A stretch of DNA of 64,000 nt. Origin: Paulownia fortunei (taxonomy: Eukaryota > Streptophyta > Magnoliopsida > Lamiales > Paulowniaceae). The DNA lies in assembly GCA_019321725.1 (NCBI GenBank), contig CM033108.1, positions 11,426,060 through 11,490,059 on the forward strand, in the 5' to 3' direction. The translations under genes and the position numbers were made by a program. The notes under the pieces were generated by a model. The model was not told the DNA's origin, searched no databases, and saw only the letters and a list, made by a program, of their open reading frames with translations. Below are positions 56,951 to 64,000 of this stretch, piece after piece; the first letter of the stretch is position 1, and every line of letters begins with the position of its first letter.

Positions 56951-57913
56951 ACCAAGCCCAATTCAAAAAATGTAAATGCAATGGAATTTAAAATTTTTCA
57001 TAAATGAAAACTAACAATACATCATATGTAAATAAACAAATCCCACAACTCCTTTTCGATTACTCAATTGTGCATTTTCAATACCTAGTGTAGGGAGGTT
57101 TCAGAAACCTTTACCTTATTTACTTCTAGTTGAAGATCATGTGTGTAACAATCTAAATCATTCTCTCTATGAATAATTCCTAAGCTTGATCCAAACCCCT
57201 CATCATGGAAAGATTTTCTTTGAGTCCTAAGCGTTAAACCTCTAAGCATATCCATACATTGGATGCCCACTCACAGTCGTATCTATGCTAGTAGGATCTT
57301 GACTCGATAATTCCAATCTAAGTATTGGTTTTCATGGTTTGGAATAAGAATAATAAGTGTTTTAGATTTTTGTTTTGATTCTATATTCAACAAAGGAAAC
57401 CAAGATTCAAAATAATATAGAGTACGGAAGAAGAGCAGTTTTAGTGGAGAAGAAAAGGGCCAAAATTTTCTTGCATGAAGAAATAATTATTTTCATCAAG
57501 AGGGATGTTGGAGCACGAACTTTGCAGCCAATAATGTTGCAAAAATGTCCAAAATATGTGTAGAAAAAGTCTCTAAAATACAGCCATAAAGTGTTTAAAT
57601 ATCCCTTTCAAGTTCCATTTAAATGGAATCTTTTCCTTATCCAATTTTCTTGTGTTCACACAAGGTATGTCTTCTAGTCATACAAGAATACTTATTCCAT
57701 ATTTAATTCTCCTTGTGTTTACACCTAGTGTTCATACAAGATAAGTCTCCTTCTCTACAAGACAAGTCTTCCATAGCTAGTAAAAGAACCTTAATTTAAT
57801 TAGGAATTAAACCTCTCTATTTGATTCCTATTGCACTTCCTACAAGCCCACATCTAATGGACCTAGATTCAATTAAATAATTAGATCCAATTTAATTAAT
57901 TATTTGTTTGAAC
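56951..57913 (-). mobile_element. E-like copia LTR fragment
   Basis: 'gcaatggaatttaaaatttttc' and 'ctcaattgtgcattttc' match the start of the E LTRs at 43955 and 53440; the GGGTTCGCGCG start itself is eroded. The fragment runs to 'aattaattatttg', where family A sequence begins. The frames at 57085-57270 and 57375-57563 are internal to it. Confidence 0.7.
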
Positions 57914-59616
57914 ATGGGCTACTCAACAACTATATATAAAGTATAATTTGGCATGATAGAATTTGTGTGTATGTGTGATATTTTTTTTTGTAACACTTTA
58001 AGAAAAGATAAATCACTTTTTATACACATAATCCTATTTAAAATACTTCCTCATATATGTCCTGTATATAGCAGGATTAATATTTACATAAAAGCATAAC
58101 ACCCACAACAACCACAATATTTACATACTTGTTTATAGTAAAGTTTTAAAAGTAAAATATAATACCAATCTCAAAATATAATAGAATAGACTTAGAATAT
58201 AACAAGCCAACAAAATAGCCCAATAGGTCGTCATTCATGTACACACTCCCTCAGACACCTGCAAGAGTTCCAACAGCTGGCCAGCTAGTAAAAGATGCTT
58301 TAAGTATCATCATGCTCACCTACAATGCATAAACTATATGAGCTAACACTCAGTAAGTAAAGATTATGCATGTCAAAAAATAATCCACAATATCAAGTCA
58401 TGCATCTCAAAATGCTATGCCCACAATGCAATTCCATGCATCAAAATATTTCTCTCAAAATTATTTATTTCTTGGGCTCCTGACCAATGCTACTATTCCA
58501 TACACCGAAAAAGAGCTCTGCACACCGCCATAATCCAATGGCCAATAATGACATAAGTATGAAAATCCATGTATTCTCATAAGTATGCAAATCTATGCAC
58601 GCGAACCATCAAATCCATGCATGCTTCAGTGCACAAGTACTGGTCAACATAATATTTTCCTTTCTCAGAATCATGCCATACAATGCAAGATTTATCACAA
58701 TGCTCATATATGATGCATACACATACCAATGCCTATGTATGTATACTCAATAGACATGAATGAGAGTAATGTGTGCCCTCTGCTATGCACATATGATCTA
58801 TGATATTACATATAAATCACACATTTACTATGTCTATGCATTGTAGTTGCAAATGAATTTTTACTCACCTTTCACTTGGTTGGTGGCTTAGTTTAGATTT
58901 GTTTAATGTTCATGTCCAATCTTAGATGTAAAATAGCCTGTAATATTACCCAACATTAAGCACCATTCCCAATTTGTCAAGTTGAAAGCACAAAATCTCA
59001 TATTAAGATCTTAAACACCAAGCTATCTAGGTAACAATCAAGCTTTCATAAACTGGAACCTAATATAGTCTCTCAAATACTTTAATTTCTCATCTTAGAT
59101 ATATGTAAATATCATATAATTGAAGCATTATAACTCTAATAGCATGTACCTAATCATTAACACTCAATAGCAACATGTGTAGGTTGAAACATACTAAGTT
59201 ATCAAATGGGACAGATTCATATTTTCATATTTTCTTGCTGTCCAATTTAGTTGCATGATATTTTTGACATCCTTAAGCATATCCAATCACTCCCAAATTT
59301 TTACCACACTTAGCTAACATGTATAAAAATGTAATAATATTTTATAATTGCCTAAAATCACTGATTTACCTCAACAAAACCATCCCACTTATCACAACAC
59401 AAAAATTATAAGTTCTATCATGACAGTTTTGAGTGTCTCTTTAAATATCAAACCATATTTCAATTTGTAATCTCTCCAAACTTACATACTTTACCTAAAC
59501 TCATATATAAACACATATATGGTTAAATATATAGGTCTTAATCAAGTTATTATACATATATAAAGCTTTAAAAACAAAAACCAGCAAGTATACAGTTTCT
59601 ATCCCTATAAATTTCT
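57914..59616 (-). mobile_element. Family A LTR fragment, start truncated
   Basis: Reverse-strand A LTR from its end (eroded to 'aacatgggctactcaacaac' against 'aacacccactactcaacaac' at 20668) back to about the equivalent of 48530 in the A' copy. It contains the TGCATGGATTTGCA repeat region and the TGAGC(T/G)-type hairpin in reverse near 58340. It joins E LTR sequence at 59617 without a duplication that I can see. Confidence 0.75.
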
Positions 59617-60814
59617 ATTGTTCAACTAAGTTACAAGAGTTGTTAGCCCATGACTAGATTAAAGTGAACCTAAGGGGTCACACACAAAACTTGAAAAATT
59701 CCATTTCTAGCCTAGAAATTAATTCAAGTGTTGGATTAAATTAATTAATGTGATTAATTAATAGGGCTTAAATTAATTCAAGTGTAGAATTAATTCAATT
59801 AGTTAATTGGATTAATTGATTAGACCTAAATGGATTAGAGAGCCCAATTGAAACATTTAATTAATTGATTAGATCAATGAATTAATTTAGTCCTAATTAA
59901 TTTAATAAATTAATTTAATTGATTGGATCAATTAAAGTAGGGCATAATTGGTTACTTAGGCCTAAGCCCATTAGGTGTGGACTTGTAAGAATCCCATTAG
60001 GAAATTAGATTGGGAATCTAATTCTTAGAGGAAGTTGAATTCGAAACTCAATTTCTAAGTGGTAATACAAGAAAAGGAAAGTCCTTATAGGGTAAGGAAA
60101 CTTACTAAAAGAGTTGGAGATAAGAAAGGAAGAAGAGACCTACATGGAAAGGACTTGTGGTAGCCTTTATTGACAATTTTCTTGGATATTTTTTATGAGA
60201 ATTTTATTGCTGATTTTTGTGAAGAAAAAACATGGAAAACAGCCCCTCTCTCTTGAAGAAAAATAGTTTTTTTCATGTCCAAAAAAATTCATCCCTCCTT
60301 TTCTTTCAATCTCCTAAAATTCGCTAACCTTTTATCTAGTTTAATTCTTGATTCAATTGTTGAATTAAGAATTAAACACCTAAAACACTAATTGTTAGTG
60401 TGTTCTTTTTCCAAAAAAAAATCATTTTTGGATAGAATTATCGAATTGAAAACTACTAGCATAGGATTGAATTGCGAGTAGGCATCCAAGGTGTGGATAC
60501 CGTTAGAGGGATAATATTTGGGATCCTAGAAGCGAATTAAATGTCAATCAAAGGGATTTTGAATTGAAGAACATGGAGATACTTTCATGCAGGGATAACA
60601 ATTTGAATCGTTTCAATCACTACACCAGCTGTAGTACAAATCAAGGTAAGGGTTTTTGAAATTTTCTTACTTTAACTATCAGAAAATGCATAATTGAGTA
60701 ATCATGAAAGGGTTTTGGGATTCATTTTAATTACATGTGATGTAATGTATATTTATATTTTTGAAAAAATTTAAATTCCATTGCGTATTTATTTTCTCGG
60801 ATCGCGTGAACCCA
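59617..60814 (+). mobile_element. E copia LTR fragment, 3' half
   Basis: Reverse complement of 53414-54590 of the 5' LTR. It runs from 'attgttcaactaagttacaag' to 'ggatcgcgtgaaccca' (LTR end). It is followed directly by RNase H codons, not by a primer site or by host sequence. Confidence 0.85.
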
Positions 60815-61040
60815 ATAGAGATGACCTTGGATTCTACCAGCAAAGCTAAATATATTGCTGCATGTGATACGGTAAAAGAAGCTATTTGGATAAGAAACTT
60901 TATCCAAGAGTTAGGTGTGGTTCTATCTGTTGTTGATCCTGTATTGATTTACTGTGATAACAATGGAACTATCGCAAAAGCAAAAGAGTTAATATCTCAT
61001 CAAAGATCTAAGCACATCTTGAGGAGATACCATGGTAGCC
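60815..61040 (+). pseudogene. Copia RNase H fragment
   Basis: An open frame reads LDSTSKAKYIAACDTVKEAIWIRNF, then IQELGVVLSVVDPVLIYCDN and NGTIAKAKELISHQRSKHIL, the C-terminal part of copia RNase H with its last catalytic Asp (YCDNNG). It starts in mid-domain at the E LTR end and loses similarity after RRYH, where C LTR sequence takes over within a few bases. The polypurine tract and LTR start are therefore missing. It is closest to the RNase H at 15216-15410 on the minus strand. Confidence 0.9.
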
Positions 61041-62668
61041 TTATGCATGTCGTGTTTTATTTTGATGTATCTTCTAATTATCTAACAATTACAAAGGGGA
61101 TACATTGGATGTTGCATTGATATGTATGGAGTTAATAAGTGGTCAATAAATGATCCATCACTTGTCTAGCAGAACAAGTGAATCTCCTATATTTTCATAG
61201 TTCATGATTCATATGTCCTTAGCTAAGGTAGGATGAATGTTAGACGAAGGTTTTTGAACGATTCGCCATAAGTTATTGAAACTTGAAATAGAATCATAGT
61301 TATTGAGCAACTACGACTATTGATTCATGCCCTAAACTCAATCAAGAGATTAGTTGATGTAAAGACCTTACGTGTACGATACTCGTAATTGAAATATGTT
61401 GACTCATTATTTTACGTAAGTGTAGGTAGTCATGATACACTTGTTACGTATTTCCCATGATTTGTGAGTTTCTTAAAATCAAGGAGTTAATTTCAAACGA
61501 ACTAATTAATTGAATTAATTAATCAAAATAATAATTATTATTCATAAGTTGAAAATGTTGCAAGCCCACTGTTAACTTAGTTGTGAACCTAAAGAGTCAC
61601 ACACAATTTGAGATGGGATATTTATAACTTAAGAATTGATCCAAAGGGTTGGATCTATTTAATTAATAAAGATTAATTAATTGGGGCTTAAATTAATTCA
61701 AGGAGTTGAATTAATTATTTAATTAAATAATTTTATTATTTAATTGCACTTAATAAGATTAAGGAGCCCAATTGGAGTGAAACAATTACTTGATTGGATC
61801 AAATTAATTGTGTAGTTCATAAATTAATTTACTTAATAAAATAATTAGATTATTTAACTGGGTCTAATTTGATTAGATGGGCTAGATGAAATTAATTAAT
61901 TTGGGTAAAATAATTAATTAGATTAATTATGAGATATATTTTAAAGTTCAAACCTAATTTAAAAAGGCCTATTAGGAAAGGCCTATGAAAGTGATTGAAC
62001 TTGAAATTCTTCAGTAATCTTGAATATCTTTGGAAGATATGAAAGAGATAAAATTGAAAAAAGTTTGGATGAACCAAAATATCTTTCAACCAATCAAAAA
62101 GAGACACAAAATACCAAGAGTAGGACTCTTGGAATTTTGAGCCCCATATATATATATATATACTTCATGGCCAAAAATTGTAAGATGAAAAAAATCCTTC
62201 AATTTTCGGCCATGCAAAAGAGAAAAGAAAAATTATTTTCTTCAACCATTCTTTTTCTCCATAAATTCCATCTTTAAGTGTTAATTCTTTTATCACAAGT
62301 TGATAACAGGAATTAATATTTTATATACACACTGCATCAACTAAATTAGAAATGAAATCAAAATTGCTAGCGGAATTATAATTTTGTGTTATTTCTCAAA
62401 GTGTGGACTACTTTAAAGAGGAGACATTTGAATCCCTGTAAATCAAATTTAGAAAAATGGCTAGCAATTGATTGCTTCATACCCTATAACAAGCAGAGTG
62501 CAAAGAAAGGTATAAGCCGATACTTTTATTATTTTATTATAGCCATTAGAAATTGCGAGATCATTAAAAATTACATCAAATCTAGGGTACTACTATAATT
62601 GTTATGGTATAATATTTTTTAAAATTTTTAATTTTCTACTGCGCATACCCCAAGATCACGCGAACCCA
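61041..62668 (+). mobile_element. C copia LTR, first quarter missing
   Basis: Reverse-complement match to 41247-42900 of the solo LTR: 'tttgatgtatcttctaattat', the AATTAATT block, a TATA-like run and the end 'caagatcacgcgaaccca' at 62668. RNase H precedes it and copia leader follows it, in the same direction. The frames at 61892-62107, 62020-62277 and 62386-62598 lie inside the LTR. Confidence 0.85.
62143..62161 (+). promoter_or_regulatory. TATA-like run of the C LTR
   Basis: CCCC followed by ATATATATATATATATA about 500 bases before the LTR end, where the promoter of a copia LTR is expected. Similar runs occur in the other C copies near 6655-6690 and 42000-42040. Confidence 0.5.
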
Positions 62669-63715
62669 ACGCTATGCACATCCTCTTGGACTTGATCTAA
62701 AGTCTCTTATAGGTTAGCAATTGTAATGAGTGTAACATAGTTGTTAATATTTTCTTTTTGTATTTTTAATGGACAGTATGAGAAGAAAAAGCAAGATAGA
62801 GAAATGAGAAAAAAAGGTCCATGTCTGTATGGGATCTATATATGTAATAGATAGGAATGTTACTGTTTTATTTATCACTCTAGATTTACTATTGATTTAC
62901 TTTGGTTCGAGTGAATCGCATAGGAATAAAAACTCATGATCATCCTTAGGTAGTTTGTATGAGGTGCATGCTATGAATGTTTAATATTTTTCCTTATGAT
63001 TCCCTATATTGCTTGCGATCATTTGGATAGAAAATATTAAATAGTATAATCATAAGATAAGACCTTGTATATAAAAAAAACCAATGTGTTTCCCTCACTT
63101 GAATATAATATTCATGTTCAAAACCTTGGGAGCTAAATATTAAAGGTTTATATCAAACATAAATGAGTAATATTAGGCAAGGCCCAATCATCCATACTTT
63201 CCATAAAAAAGTAGTGACATGTGATAACCTGTTGAGCTTAGTGCATTAGCCACGAGTTGTAGGATATGTTAAGTAATGAAAGTGTGATCACTACTTAGCA
63301 TGGGATGCCCATAGAGTGAGGCGTCTAAATGTTGGCAAGTCATGGGACATTTAGGGATTTCACTTACATGGATGTTTTAATGGGTCATGTTTGACATTAA
63401 TTACCATATGGACTCTTATTATTGGGGCAAATGGGAAAGATGAAGCAAAATATCTTAAAGGTCGCATAGTGATGCAATTGGTAATGTGTTGCATACCTTT
63501 TTCCTTCGTCATATGGGTTCATATTATTGGGGTGTATGACAAACTTAATTGGACTTTAAGCCCACTAGAAAATTGAATTTTCTGAATTTCCATAACGAGG
63601 GTGATGGAATTCAAATAAAATAGTAGAAGACATTTATGATAAAAAACCTCGTTGTAAATGTATATTTTATCAAATGAATGCTTATTTTTAACTTCATATT
63701 ATTTTGTAGAAATAA
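62669..63715 (+). other. Copia leader
   Basis: Homologous to 51486-52350 in reverse. Right after the LTR end GAACCCA the text is ACGCTATGCACATCC; no Met primer site (TGGTATCAGA) is present, so the first bases of the interior are deleted or altered. No coding potential; the frame at 63391-63576 is not conserved in the other copy. Confidence 0.7.
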
Positions 63716-64000
63716 TGGCAAAAAATCCACTTGCATTCATCTTAGACACCAACAAACTCACTGGTCCTAAATTTGTTGATTGGATAAGGAACCTTTAGAT
63801 TCTAAAAAAGAGGAGCTTGTTGAACATCGTAAACAACTTAACGACGATGTGCAAGCTAAGTGTTATATGTTAGCATCTATGTTAAATGAACTTTAGAGAC
63901 AACATGTGGCACATGCTGCCAATATCCTGCTTCACTTACAAGAGTTGTATGATAAACCCACAAGGCAAGTGAGGTACTTTGTCTCAAAAGAGCTTTTCAG
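63716..64000 (+). pseudogene. Copia gag N-terminus (UBN2 type), runs off the window
   Basis: Starts ATGGCAAAAAATCC at 63716. It reads MAKNPLAFILDTNKLTGPKF then VDWIRNL, the typical start of copia gag proteins. After a stop, in other frames, come a CYMLASMLNEL line near 63862 and the LQELYDK, RQVRYFVSKELF lines near 63940-63998. At least one stop and one frameshift break it. Gag would form the cytoplasmic particle. The rest lies beyond the window. Confidence 0.8.

Noticed and set aside
1..64000. CRISPR-like arrays, operons, bacterial signals
   Set aside because: No short regularly spaced direct repeats with unique spacers, and the whole content is of plant nuclear type.

Overview
This is plant nuclear DNA. 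It is AT-rich, carries one 100-N assembly gap, and consists almost entirely of decayed retrotransposons of plant type: Ty1/copia, Ty3/gypsy of a chromovirus-like and an Athila-like kind, and plant LINEs with DUF4283, zf-RVT and RNase H regions. There is also one PIF/Harbinger DNA transposon. A eudicot is likely, and the LINE protein sequences look asterid-like, but that placement is an impression from memory. I found no intact host gene, tRNA, rRNA or CRISPR array. It reads like a gene-poor, pericentromere-like block. No coding region is intact: all carry stops, frameshifts, deletions or lost catalytic residues.

LTR families, named here for convenience: A (gypsy; starts TGTRATACCC, ends GGTGTTACA; about 2.7-3.0 kb), with subfamily A'; B (another gypsy-like LTR, 2.05 kb); C (copia; starts TGTTAGAG, ends GAACCCA; about 2.2 kb); E (copia, related to C; about 2.1 kb).

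Left part, 1-15128. A C fragment (1-753) is followed by a shrunken plus-strand gypsy with two A-type LTR pieces (754-4519) and an A' LTR fragment (4520-6069). That fragment abuts a C LTR (6070-8045 continuing at 15063-15128). The C LTR is split by a minus-strand Athila-like element (8046-15057, TSD ATTGC), which is itself split by an A solo LTR (11141-14001, TSD AGATT).

Middle, 15129-29900. A minus-strand copia interior (15129-20664) holds RNase H, RT, integrase, protease and the gag end, and is split by a B solo LTR (16525-18573, TSD CTACC). A minus-strand family A gypsy (20665-27605) has gag, protease, RT, RNase H and the first part of integrase fused to the 3' LTR. The gap follows, then LINE relics on the plus strand.

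29900-43931. A plus-strand Athila-like element has a tRNA-Asp primer site at 31389. A Harbinger transposon (about 37870-43545) has its transposase fused to its Myb-like gene by a deletion, and a C solo LTR (41247-43483) sits near its right end. A LINE ORF1 piece follows.

43932-64000. A minus-strand copia with both E LTRs (43932-55550) is split by an A' solo LTR (47564-50608, TSD ATTAG). Next come a LINE relic, LTR fragments, and a plus-strand composite LTR / RNase H / LTR / leader / gag that runs off the window. The value of the window lies in its nesting order, which five-base target duplications fix at four places.
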